A DNA stretch of 64,000 bases from an uncultured Prevotella sp. (lineage in GTDB: Bacteria > Bacteroidota > Bacteroidia > Bacteroidales > Bacteroidaceae), in assembly GCA_905236755.1 (NCBI GenBank), contig CAJOCR010000007.1, positions 35,882 through 99,881 of the forward strand. The letters run 5' to 3'. The notes below the pieces were generated by a model. It saw only the letters and a list, made by a program, of their open reading frames with translations. It had not been told where the DNA came from and ran no database searches. A program made the position numbers and the translations under genes. This document shows, piece after piece, positions 55,733 to 63,183 of this stretch; position 1 is the stretch's first letter, and each line of letters starts with the position of its first letter.

Positions 55733-55735
55733 AAT

Positions 55736-55785
55736 AAAGCCCACTGATCTTTTGCTTTCCTGCAAAAACAGTGGGCTTTATAATT
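55736..55785 (+). terminator. terminator of the antitoxin-like gene pair
   Basis: Stem AAAGCCCACTG / CAGTGGGCTTT with an inner stem TTTTGC / GCAAAA, then TATAATTATT. The left A-rich flank makes it partly bidirectional. Confidence 0.85.
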
Positions 55786-55893
55786 ATTCCAAGATTGAAA
55801 CTTCTACCATTCCTAAAAAGACGAAAACTATTCGAAAATGTGATTCAGCATTTCAACAAAGAAAACACCATCAAGATAGAATTAATATAAATT

Positions 55894-56523
55894 CTATTCT
55901 TCAAACGGATAGGTTTCGTCGTAAATATCACTTAGAAGTTTGTCTTTATAAAGCCAATGAGGACCAGGGGCTATATGTTTTACGTTATAGCCTTTTAGTC
56001 TTGCAGAAAGTGCACTAATAGATGTTTCTTCACCTTTGTAGCTTATTTTACGCTCAGAAAGAATTGTAACAGTTATAGAAGGGTCGTCTTTCCATTCAAG
56101 AATATCGCCTTTCTGCATCCCCATTTCAAAGAAGTTAAGAGATGGACGAGATTTCTTTGCATTTACAGATGCTGCCTTATCATCATCAGTTAGATCATTT
56201 TCTATTTCATCGCTTACTTCTTCCGTTACATCGGTATGATGGAAAAGTTCAAGAATAGCCTTTGCCTGCTCCACTTGAATACGAAAGAACTCACGATTAG
56301 CATTTATCCGCTGCGGTGAGAAAGCCCTATGCAAGGCTTTCTCAATTTTGGCACAATCACCTTTCTTTACCTTACAAGCAAATTGACACTCAAAAGGAAC
56401 AGGGACTCCAGTTGTATAGAGTTCCTTCATCCTCTTGTCTATATCCTCCTGTGCTGTCATACCTATCTTCACAAGACCTGGCATTACAGGATTGGTTAAA
56501 AGATAAACTATTCCGTATTCCAT
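55894..56523 (-). CDS. GIY-YIG nuclease-family protein with RAMA-like C-terminal domain
   Basis: A 209-residue protein. The N-terminal 90 residues are a GIY-YIG (T5orf172-like) domain: GIVYLLTNPVMPGLVKIGMT, a following Arg (DKRMKEL), and NREFFRI with the catalytic-type Glu. After an acidic linker (98-120) comes a domain (about 127-205, KGDILEWKDDPSITVTILSE, SISALSARL, PGPHWLYKDKLLSDIY) like RAMA domains that sit beside adenine methyltransferases. Last gene of the four-gene operon, 3 bp after the DUF2971 gene. Confidence 0.82.
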   Translation of the reverse strand: MEYGIVYLLTNPVMPGLVKIGMTAQEDIDKRMKELYTTGVPVPFECQFACKVKKGDCAKIEKALHRAFSPQRINANREFFRIQVEQAKAILELFHHTDVTEEVSDEIENDLTDDDKAASVNAKKSRPSLNFFEMGMQKGDILEWKDDPSITVTILSERKISYKGEETSISALSARLKGYNVKHIAPGPHWLYKDKLLSDIYDETYPFEE

Positions 56524-56526
56524 AAA

Positions 56527-57267
56527 TCACTTGCTATTATTTTTAATTTCGTTCATTTCATACAACTTTATTGGACTAAGTTTTTTGCCATCCAAACCGC
56601 CCACACACAATAATGAAATCATTTTGGGATTCTTAACTATACTACTAACAGATTCTAATGTTATATTATCGTCTCCTAAGACATATACTGAAGTTATTGC
56701 ATCTGAAATATCAAGGCTCTCACAGTCCTTGCTGATATAACGATATTCATTTTCTGCCATCCAATGAGGATGCTTAAGAAAAAACAATTTATCAATATTG
56801 TTGACAACAAAATCTTGCTCTGCACCTTCTTTATCCAGATCAACTCCGAAAACAACTGTCTCAGGAAGTTTACTCTCATATTTAACATTATCTTGATAAA
56901 ACATAGCTTCTTTCTTATCAGGTCTAATCTTATGACTATCAAGTTCTATACAAACACCACTTCTTTTATAATCTCTTGCATAGTGTCCCCACATCATTGG
57001 CGAAAGACACCCTTTCATATCATCATAATCTGTACAAAAACTAACTTGTTTATATGCCTCCAACTCCTTAAATACCTTTTTTATAAAATCATTCAGAACT
57101 TCTGCAGAAAACTTCTTTTCTTCATACTCTGCACTCAATCGACTTATTCTCAAAGTCTTCTCCCTTTCGTATACATCATTACATTTCATCCATTCTGAAA
57201 ACATTATTTTTTTTTGTATCCAGATTGAACAAAAATTTGTAAACGTAGTATAATGGTATAGTTTCAT
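56527..57267 (-). CDS. DUF2971 domain protein
   Basis: A 246-residue protein that matches DUF2971 by its start (MKLYHYTTFTNFCSIW), the FCTDYDDMKGCLSPMMWGHYARDYKRSGVCIEL block (about 79-111) and KHPHWMAENEYRY near 165. The family has no established role but is frequent in phage-defence islands. It lies 2 bp after the HNH gene and 3 bp before the GIY-YIG gene, so it is surely cotranscribed. Confidence 0.85.
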   Translation of the reverse strand: MKLYHYTTFTNFCSIWIQKKIMFSEWMKCNDVYEREKTLRISRLSAEYEEKKFSAEVLNDFIKKVFKELEAYKQVSFCTDYDDMKGCLSPMMWGHYARDYKRSGVCIELDSHKIRPDKKEAMFYQDNVKYESKLPETVVFGVDLDKEGAEQDFVVNNIDKLFFLKHPHWMAENEYRYISKDCESLDISDAITSVYVLGDDNITLESVSSIVKNPKMISLLCVGGLDGKKLSPIKLYEMNEIKNNSK

Positions 57268-57269
57268 AA

Positions 57270-58454
57270 TTACTTATTCCCTTTCGCTCTATTATGTGTT
57301 TTACAAAGCATTTGGCAGTTGTCAATAGTTGTTGAGCCTCCTTTGCTCCATGCCGTCACGTGGTCAGCATCCATTTCATTAAGTTTCCAAATACGCTTAC
57401 TATTAGCATCGTGTCCGATGGCACAATATGGGCAGTTAGATATGCCTTCTGCTTTTGCCTTTTCTGTCTGCTCTTGATAAACCTTGCGCATAGTTGGTTT
57501 GTCAAACAAACGCACATTTAACAGCTTTGTATCTTGACAATTACCAAGCACATATTCAAAGATACCTCTGCGATTAGTAACAAAGTCATCTTTCATAAGT
57601 TCGCTTACCTTTTCCGACAATTCTGTATGGTCATAAGGATTTTTATGGAAACGCTCATAAAGTTCACCCCAATTCAAACCTTGCATCTCGTCGTAAACAT
57701 CATCAAACTTACTATCCACCCAATCAATAACCGTATTGAAATAAGTCTTTATCTCGTTAATGTTATTATCTCTGCGGTGGGCACTCATATATGCGCTAAC
57801 CTTGTCTTTTGCATCCATATTACGACTTACCCATTCTAAAGCCGTTGCCAAGAACATTTGTCGGTTAGCTGGTCCTTTCACATACGATTCCCATTTTTGA
57901 ATATTTGCATTTTGTGAATTGCTAAACTCAGCCTTACAAAGTGTTACAAACTCACCACTAAAGATTGCATTCAGTTCCTCTTGATGGTTCAAAGGAATAC
58001 CAGCTATATTGATAGTTTTAAACCACTCTTTTATTTCTTCTTCTGCATGTTCACCCTCCCCTTCACAAACATAAACCAATAGTTTTGTCTGCAATATCTT
58101 TTGTTGTTTGCCTTTGTCTAATCCGTCAAAAATCTGTTCCATGCCGTTTATCATAACGGCAAACTTATTTTTTAGAAAACGACCTAAAGAGGTTATTCGC
58201 TGCTGACCATCAAGAACTTCCAAGTGCCCTCCATCCACTTTGTTAAAGTAGATAAGTCCAAGCGGATAACCTTTCAACACAGATTCTATAACAGCCACAT
58301 CTTTCTTACCATCAGCATAGATGTAGTTACGTTGATATTCTGGCTGAATAGTTAATTGTCCAGCCAAACCATAAAGACCTTTGCCTTCAAGCTCATTATA
58401 TTCGAAGCCGTCGCAAATCTGCTCAACGGTATAGATTTTAAGTTCTGTTTTCAT
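57270..58454 (-). CDS. DUF262-HNH endonuclease, GmrSD-like
   Basis: A 394-residue protein. The N-terminal DUF262 (ParB-like NTP-hydrolysing) domain shows [11 protein letters not shown] (37-46) and the DGQQR motif at 82-86. The C-terminus is an HNH nuclease: CPYCAIG, then [20 protein letters not shown] and [11 protein letters not shown] (about 346-392). In GmrSD-type enzymes these domains cut modified DNA with NTP. Paired here with an adenine methyltransferase, it may instead be the restriction partner. 2-bp gaps on both sides. Confidence 0.88.
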   Translation of the reverse strand: MKTELKIYTVEQICDGFEYNELEGKGLYGLAGQLTIQPEYQRNYIYADGKKDVAVIESVLKGYPLGLIYFNKVDGGHLEVLDGQQRITSLGRFLKNKFAVMINGMEQIFDGLDKGKQQKILQTKLLVYVCEGEGEHAEEEIKEWFKTINIAGIPLNHQEELNAIFSGEFVTLCKAEFSNSQNANIQKWESYVKGPANRQMFLATALEWVSRNMDAKDKVSAYMSAHRRDNNINEIKTYFNTVIDWVDSKFDDVYDEMQGLNWGELYERFHKNPYDHTELSEKVSELMKDDFVTNRRGIFEYVLGNCQDTKLLNVRLFDKPTMRKVYQEQTEKAKAEGISNCPYCAIGHDANSKRIWKLNEMDADHVTAWSKGGSTTIDNCQMLCKTHNRAKGNK

Positions 58455-58456
58455 GT

Positions 58457-59650
58457 TTATTGCTTTTTACGGATTAATAACCTTTTATACTCTGAATAAA
58501 CCATACGACCTTCTTTATTCTTGTAGTACGTCTTCTTTGTACCTTTACCTAATATTACAGCATTTTCATTGGTTTTTGCTCCAGAAGAACCAGTTTCCAT
58601 ATCTCCTATAGTACGAAATTCTTTATAATCGTTATACTTCTTTGTATCTGGAATTTCTTCATGACAACCAAATTGAGTTAGTCCTAATACTTCAAACTGT
58701 TCTGGGCAATACTTATCTATAAAAGAAATAGGAACACCCATCACGCCATCGTAATCAGAAGGAATTGCATCAGTATATGGAACTTCTATTGCATCATAAT
58801 TATCATAATGCATATATCCTTTTTGTCCTCTGATTTCTTTATGCTTACTATGTTTTAGGTTTTCTGCCATTGTCATTAGTTTTAAAGGTTGATGACGACG
58901 GCCATGATCGATATTTGTGTACCATCTAACTCCCTTTACTCGTATATATTTGTTTCCAAGTTCATCAACACGCCAACCTGCTGCTTCAAGAGGATACGAC
59001 GCAGGCACACAAAATTCTCGGTCCCCACTATGAATACTTACCCCCATCCACATTTTGTTTTCTTTTATTAATGGAAATATCTCCTTATATGTAATAGCAT
59101 TCATATTTCCAATAATAATAAACTGTTTTTCTGAGTCCATTAACCAAGCCACAAACTCACGGAACAGAGAGAAAGGAGGATTGGTAATAATTATATCCGC
59201 TTCATCACGTAGCTTTGTTACTTCTTTACTACGAAAATCGCCATCACCTTTTAAATACTGCCATTCTAAATCGTTTATGTCTATACGATTATCGCCAGTA
59301 ACATCACGTTCTAAAACGAAGATTTTGCCATTAGTACGACTTTTATCTGCATCGTAATAAGGGCTTTCTGTTTCAAAGAGTGTAGGTTGCCAGCTTTTTA
59401 TCTTCTTTGATTCAACGGCATAACTGGTACTAATTAGTTTCTTTAATCCGAAGTTCTCAAAGTTTTGTGCAAAGAACTTTGTAAAATTGCTCCATTCAGG
59501 GTCGTCACAAGGCAGAAGTATTGTCTTATCACGAAACACATCAGGATTATAATCAAGATAAGCGTTTATTTCTTTTTGTATATCAGCATATTGCGTATAG
59601 AATTCATCATTCTTAGCTTCCTTTGCCTTTGCCAAATTAGTATTTGCCAT
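58457..59650 (-). CDS. EcoRI-family adenine-specific DNA methyltransferase
   Basis: A 397-residue protein of the EcoRI methylase family: [15 protein letters not shown] (14-28), [12 protein letters not shown] (45-56), [16 protein letters not shown] with the catalytic NPPF at 157-160, and the C-terminal [16 protein letters not shown] block. It methylates adenine at N6; the recognition site is not known. It heads the operon, with a promoter at 60020-60050 and a leader of about 360 nt that contains strong dyads. The start ATG is preceded closely by a 9-bp hairpin. Confidence 0.92.
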   Translation of the reverse strand: MANTNLAKAKEAKNDEFYTQYADIQKEINAYLDYNPDVFRDKTILLPCDDPEWSNFTKFFAQNFENFGLKKLISTSYAVESKKIKSWQPTLFETESPYYDADKSRTNGKIFVLERDVTGDNRIDINDLEWQYLKGDGDFRSKEVTKLRDEADIIITNPPFSLFREFVAWLMDSEKQFIIIGNMNAITYKEIFPLIKENKMWMGVSIHSGDREFCVPASYPLEAAGWRVDELGNKYIRVKGVRWYTNIDHGRRHQPLKLMTMAENLKHSKHKEIRGQKGYMHYDNYDAIEVPYTDAIPSDYDGVMGVPISFIDKYCPEQFEVLGLTQFGCHEEIPDTKKYNDYKEFRTIGDMETGSSGAKTNENAVILGKGTKKTYYKNKEGRMVYSEYKRLLIRKKQ

Positions 59651-59655
59651 TATTA

Positions 59656-59690
59656 GATTGATAGTTTTTAGCGCACTCTACTATCAATCA
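59656..59690 (-). promoter_or_regulatory. 9-bp inverted repeat next to the methyltransferase start
   Basis: GATTGATAG (59657) and CTATCAATC (59681) form a perfect dyad around a 15-bp centre; its near arm ends about 6 bp before the ATG. It could be an operator for autoregulation or an mRNA hairpin that limits translation. Confidence 0.7.
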
Positions 59691-59746
59691 CTAACGGTCA
59701 ATTTAGCTCATAGCTAAACAAAAAGAAAGGCATGATGCACCTTATT

Positions 59747-59935
59747 GCGTTCAGCTATGAGGCAGCCTCGGAATAGGAAACCCCACCAAATCAACAAGTA
59801 TGCACCACACCCTATGGCGTGTATGCATTGCTATATATGATTTGGTAGGATATACCTTTCCAAGATACCCTATATCACATATTATTTCTATGCGTTTTAT
59901 TTCCAATAAAGTTTCCGAGGCTTTTGGCTGAACGC
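59747..59935 (-). ncRNA. 189-bp nested dyad, candidate structured leader RNA
   Basis: Nested complementary arms: GCGTTCAGC (59747) with GCTGAACGC (59927); GCCTCGGAA (59765) with TTCCGAGGC (59913); GGAAA (59776) with TTTCC (59857); ACCAAATCA (59785) with TGATTTGGT (59838); and TGCACCACACC with GGCGTGTATGCA (59801-59827) as the tip. It lies inside the predicted leader of the methyltransferase operon. A further small hairpin ATAGC-GAAT-GCTAT follows at 59942-59955, and TTTAGCT-CAT-AGCTAAA at 59702-59718. It could also be a cruciform or a transposon-derived element. Confidence 0.62.
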
Positions 59936-60019
59936 AAAATAATAGCGAATGCTATGTTTTACCCACAAAAATTTTAGTGATTGAGGCAACTTTAATTAGC
60001 GCCTTTCAAACCACCATTG

Positions 60020-60050
60020 CAAAGATAATACAAATAAGAATAACTTACAA
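60020..60050 (-). promoter_or_regulatory. promoter of the methyltransferase operon
   Basis: Read leftward: TTGT (60047-60050), 19-bp spacer, TATCTTTG (60020-60027), then CAATGG. Predicted start about 60013, i.e. about 360 nt before the methyltransferase ATG. Confidence 0.78.
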
Positions 60051-60121
60051 CAAAACGAGGAAATAATTAAAATAAACATTAAGTAAACACGATTTCGACT
60101 TCTCTTGAGTATAATATATAA

Positions 60122-60440
60122 AGGGGAGGAGCGAGAAGTGGCTACTTCAATCGTGAAGAAACAATATTGCTTCAGGAAGCCAACCAGCCTTATCAACAAA
60201 CCGTTGATTTCGCAGCTATGACAGAGACTTGTTTTCGCAAGCCGAAAGAAAACGGAACAGATAACGCCTACTATCGCTACCGACATTCTTGAAGAATTGT
60301 CGTGCCACTATCCGCAGGTTCTGCCTACTCAAAAAACAAAAATTGCTATTGTTGTTGCATTAAAATCACTTGGCTACAAAAGCACTCATACCCATAAAGG
60401 CAGCGCTTATTATGTAGTTCAGATGAAAATCAAAGCATAA
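60122..60440 (+). pseudogene. decayed VirE/DUF3874-type primase-helicase gene, C-terminal part
   Basis: One frame (60122-60292) reads GYFNREETILLQEANQPYQQ, then TVDFAAMTETCFRKPKENGT and a stop; the next frame (60274-60440) continues TDILEELSCHYPQVLPTQKT, KIAIVVALKSLGYKSTHTHK and GSAYYVVQMKIKA. Together they match the C-terminal end of VirE/DUF3874 proteins of Bacteroidetes mobile elements (FR motif, then the HTxxGxxYxVV end). The N-terminal and ATPase parts are gone, and one frame change separates the pieces. Confidence 0.7.
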
Positions 60441-60466
60441 AACATTTTTGAAATAAATCTCAAAAA

Positions 60467-60662
60467 GACTGTCACCAAACATACTAACACGCTGTATATC
60501 AAAGAAATAAGTCCCCAAAGACTGTCACCAGACTGTCACCAGACTATCACGCTTTTGAACGAAAATCAAAAATATGATGGTGACAGACCGTGACAGTCTG
60601 GTGACAGTCTTAAACAGCTTAACAATTTGTATATCAACACTTTAACCTGCAACGTGACAGTC
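60467..60662. repeat. iteron-like array of GACTGTCACCA in both orientations
   Basis: Forward units at 60467, 60520, 60531 and 60542 (the last as GACTATCAC) and reverse units TGGTGACAG(TC) at 60578, 60588, 60599 and 60654. The clustered units repeat every 10-11 bp, one helical turn, and the two arms are mirror images around about 60564. It lies just after the primase remnant, as iterons of a replication or transfer origin would. Confidence 0.8.
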
Positions 60663-60692
60663 TTGGCAAAAAACTTTTTTTGTTTTTTCAAA

Positions 60693-60722
60693 CGCAAATT
60701 ATCGAATAATTAAACGCAAATT
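60693..60722 (-). repeat. family B repeat, divergent inverted copy
   Basis: The reverse complement reads AATTTGCGTTTAATTATTCG then ATAATTTGCG, matching the first 29 bp of 38070/51721 with one inserted base and two or three changes. The surrounding 60663-60900 is AT-rich; TTTCCTGCCCAGGAAA and a second TGCCCAGAAA (60837-60872) form a small direct/inverted repeat. No gene is seen. Confidence 0.65.
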
Positions 60723-60904
60723 TTCATTAATTCTATTATTGATCATTAACGAATAATTGGTGATAATTAATGTTGAAAAAAAGCGTAAATTATTTTCAAA
60801 CTACCTATATTTTTTCCTTAGTTAGCCAATTTTTATTTCCTGCCCAGGAAAAATTTCCTACCTGCCCAGAAACTTAAAATTTTAGTTTTTAGTGGTTTTA
60901 CAGA

Positions 60905-60931
60905 GCTTACGAAAACTGTAAGCCCTTTTTA
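60905..60931 (+). terminator. rightward terminator
   Basis: Stem GCTTAC / GTAAGC with a 7-nt loop, then CCTTTTTAT. It probably once ended the primase transcript. Confidence 0.72.
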
Positions 60932-60946
60932 TCATTTCTCCTATAT

Positions 60947-60979
60947 GAGTCCTAATTGGCTCCTAAAAGAAATATGAAA
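60947..60979 (+). repeat. 11-bp tandem array (CCTAA type), short
   Basis: Units GAGTCCTAATT, GGCTCCTAAAA, GAAATATGAAA. Similar to 38154-38186. Confidence 0.6.
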
Positions 60980-61013
60980 AAATTGAAAGAATGAAATATT
61001 GAAAGATTTAAAA

Positions 61014-61154
61014 ATGGAACCGAAGATCACTGACCGAGTGGATGCAGTTCTTAACGTTGACGATCATTTTCGTGAGGTCACGAAAATGTTAGAATTATCC
61101 AAGGGAGCACAGCGTGAAGTACAAGATTTTATGCTTACTCGATATGCTAGTTAA
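61014..61154 (+). pseudogene. fragment of a dinD-like gene fused to a dispersed repeat
   Basis: A 46-codon frame: MEPKITDRVDAVLNVDDHFR then EVTKMLELSKGAQREVQDFM and LTRYAS. The part from DDHFREVTKM to LTRYA matches the middle of DNA-damage-inducible protein D, where the family goes on CYLIAQNGD; here it stops. The first codons are encoded by a 26-bp repeat that also occurs, non-coding, at 63680-63705. So it is a chimeric remnant, unlikely to be functional. Confidence 0.7.
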
Positions 61155-61194
61155 TAGTTTATTATCGTTTCTATTTTTCTCATGGATCATGTAA

Positions 61195-62073
61195 CTATCT
61201 TGATATCTGCAAACCAATTTTAATATTAGGATACTTTCCGTTCAGATACTCTTGTACAATGCGCTTTATTGAATCAACATCTTTAATCAATTCCCACTTA
61301 CCTGATTCATTAGTATACGTTTGAACATTTGAGGTCTGTAAGGTGCCCTTTATTCCGGCATTAGTAACGTCGTTACGACTTTTGCCAGGACAAATCCATT
61401 CTATAGTAACAAAGACTCCTTCTTTTGGGAAAACGATGGGATGAGATAAAGGAATAGTTTTTAGTCCAGACTTCTTTTTGCCTTTATATACGACACCTCC
61501 ATTAATATACGATTGGTTTCCTGGCAAACGCTTTCCATTTTGAAACGTGCAGTTTCTTATATCAAAACGTAACTCAGCATCTATGACGTTTCTGTTTTTT
61601 ATCTTTTCGTTGATATAGTCTAAACATGCTTGAATCGAATGAATATAGGATGTTTCGTTTACATTGTCATGAGCTATATATAAAGCCATCATCATTCCAT
61701 TTTTACCACCAAAGCCGAACTTAGTTTTGCTGTTTGCAAGCCCAACGTTCTTTAGTTTTAGCTTTTTACAACTCTTAGCACATATTTCAACATTATCAAG
61801 AGTATATGACTTAGGAGTAACAAAAACTTTCTGAGAACTTTTTGCTATACTTATAATCGTATCGTTATAACAGATGTGTGAAAATTTTATTTGCTTCACA
61901 CTTCCAGAACCAAGTACTATTGTACCAGTTTCATCGGTAAATGTACTCTCGCCATTCCAACTAACAGTTGCATAACTTACAGGTAAGTTGTTCAATTTAT
62001 CAATAAACTGAATCGTTTGAGCCTTAGCACAAACGTAGAATGTAGATAGTATAATTAATATCGCTGTTTTCAT
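61195..62073 (-). CDS. secreted protein with carboxypeptidase-regulatory-like N-terminal domain
   Basis: A 292-residue protein with signal peptide (MKTAILIILSTFYVCAKAQ) and an N-terminal beta-sandwich of CarboxypepD_reg type (IQFIDKLNNLPVSYATVSWN, about 22-95). The remaining 195 residues are beta-rich (LRFDIRNCTFQNGKRLPGNQ, GVFVTIEWICPGKS) and of unknown function. Its ATG overlaps the stop of the DUF3810 gene (ATGA), so the two are coupled. Confidence 0.75.
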   Translation of the reverse strand: MKTAILIILSTFYVCAKAQTIQFIDKLNNLPVSYATVSWNGESTFTDETGTIVLGSGSVKQIKFSHICYNDTIISIAKSSQKVFVTPKSYTLDNVEICAKSCKKLKLKNVGLANSKTKFGFGGKNGMMMALYIAHDNVNETSYIHSIQACLDYINEKIKNRNVIDAELRFDIRNCTFQNGKRLPGNQSYINGGVVYKGKKKSGLKTIPLSHPIVFPKEGVFVTIEWICPGKSRNDVTNAGIKGTLQTSNVQTYTNESGKWELIKDVDSIKRIVQEYLNGKYPNIKIGLQISR

Positions 62074-63095
62074 TTTGTAATAGAAAGAATTAGCCCAACT
62101 ACCTCGGAATAGCTGTGGATGCCACTCTTAACGTTGTTGGATTTAAGATAGCTGTCAAGGAGGAAGTTCTGTATTCCGCCTATAATGCGGCTATATTTTG
62201 CTTGCCAATAAGCACGATGCTCGTTATACAGCTGCTTTATTTCTGGACGGAGAGCAGCAACAAAGGCCTCGCCTGCTTTCTCATCGGTTAGATATAATTC
62301 ACGAAGGATATAAGGCAAAACAGACATATATCCGCTAAAACGAATAGCCTTATCATTACTTGACGTACAAGCAAGATAAGCATAAAAGGTGGCTTCTCCC
62401 TCACGGGCAATACCCAGGGAATGAGCATATTCGTGTGCCCAACAGTTGGCATATTCATAAGGAAGTAAATCGCCATTCAAAGTAAACTCACTCCAGAAAG
62501 GTCCCATAGAACCAAGCACACCCACCTTTGAATAAAGAGGGGTGAGAAGCATGGTCTTTGCCTTTGGCGAGTTGCAGAAAGGGGCATGAATACCAGCTTT
62601 TCTGCTTAATGCTTTATAGGCGTTTACTGTTTCTCTACTTATCTTTGCTTCGTCTATAGTGTTTATCTTGCAATACGACTCGTTTAGTTTCACCAGATAA
62701 TCGTTAGCAAAGGCTTTTAGCTTCTGAGAATCATATTTTGCTGGCTTTATACCTGTACGATGATAGAAATCAGGAGCCATATAGTTAATGCCCCAAGCAA
62801 GATTAAACCACACATAGAGCCACAGGATGGCTCTTAGTTCCATGAAAAGCACTATCTTTTTCTTAGTATGATACTTAGCTATTGCAACTATGGGATATAG
62901 CACCAATAAACATGATACTAACACATAGAAAACACCAGAGATAGAAAAAGGGAATATGCTTGACACACCTCCCAATATTTTTGCCACGAGGGGATAGAAT
63001 GAAGAGAAATACCACTCACCACCTCCTGGAATGAGTCGCAGAGCCAACACCAAGAGGAAAAGAAGTGCCAAAATATAGTCGTGTCGTTTCATCAT
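62070..63095 (-). CDS. DUF3810 membrane protein with zinc-protease-like motif
   Basis: A 341-residue protein with three N-terminal membrane helices (about 5-110) and a large domain that contains WAHEYAHSLGI (HEYAH at 221-225) followed by REGEATFYAYLACTSS, the layout of a zinc metalloprotease site with a downstream Glu. DUF3810 proteins have no established function; protease activity is inference. I chose the ATG near 63095 (MMKRHDYIL); the frame is open to 63134. Confidence 0.85.
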   Translation of the reverse strand: MMKRHDYILALLFLLVLALRLIPGGGEWYFSSFYPLVAKILGGVSSIFPFSISGVFYVLVSCLLVLYPIVAIAKYHTKKKIVLFMELRAILWLYVWFNLAWGINYMAPDFYHRTGIKPAKYDSQKLKAFANDYLVKLNESYCKINTIDEAKISRETVNAYKALSRKAGIHAPFCNSPKAKTMLLTPLYSKVGVLGSMGPFWSEFTLNGDLLPYEYANCWAHEYAHSLGIAREGEATFYAYLACTSSNDKAIRFSGYMSVLPYILRELYLTDEKAGEAFVAALRPEIKQLYNEHRAYWQAKYSRIIGGIQNFLLDSYLKSNNVKSGIHSYSEVVGLILSITK

Positions 63096-63183
63096 GCCGC
63101 AAAGATACAAAAGTTTTTCGTACCTTTGCAGCAATATATAAAAGATGATAGTTAAAACTGCTATCTTCTAACTCAATTACGCT

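Noticed and set aside
55752-56018. 88-codon rightward ORF near the GIY-YIG gene
   Set aside because: It starts inside the terminator and runs antisense into the GIY-YIG gene.
55894-59650. EcoRI specificity supported by missing GAATTC sites
   Set aside because: GAATTC occurs several times in the window (for example near 2348, 13548, 38069, 46589), so site absence gives no support; specificity stays unknown.
59747-59935. Insertion-sequence ends or a MITE
   Set aside because: There is dyad symmetry, but no clear target-site duplication and no transposase; left as a structured element.
60467-60662. CRISPR array
   Set aside because: Units are 11 bp, adjacent or irregularly spaced and present in both orientations; there are no spacers of constant length and no cas genes.
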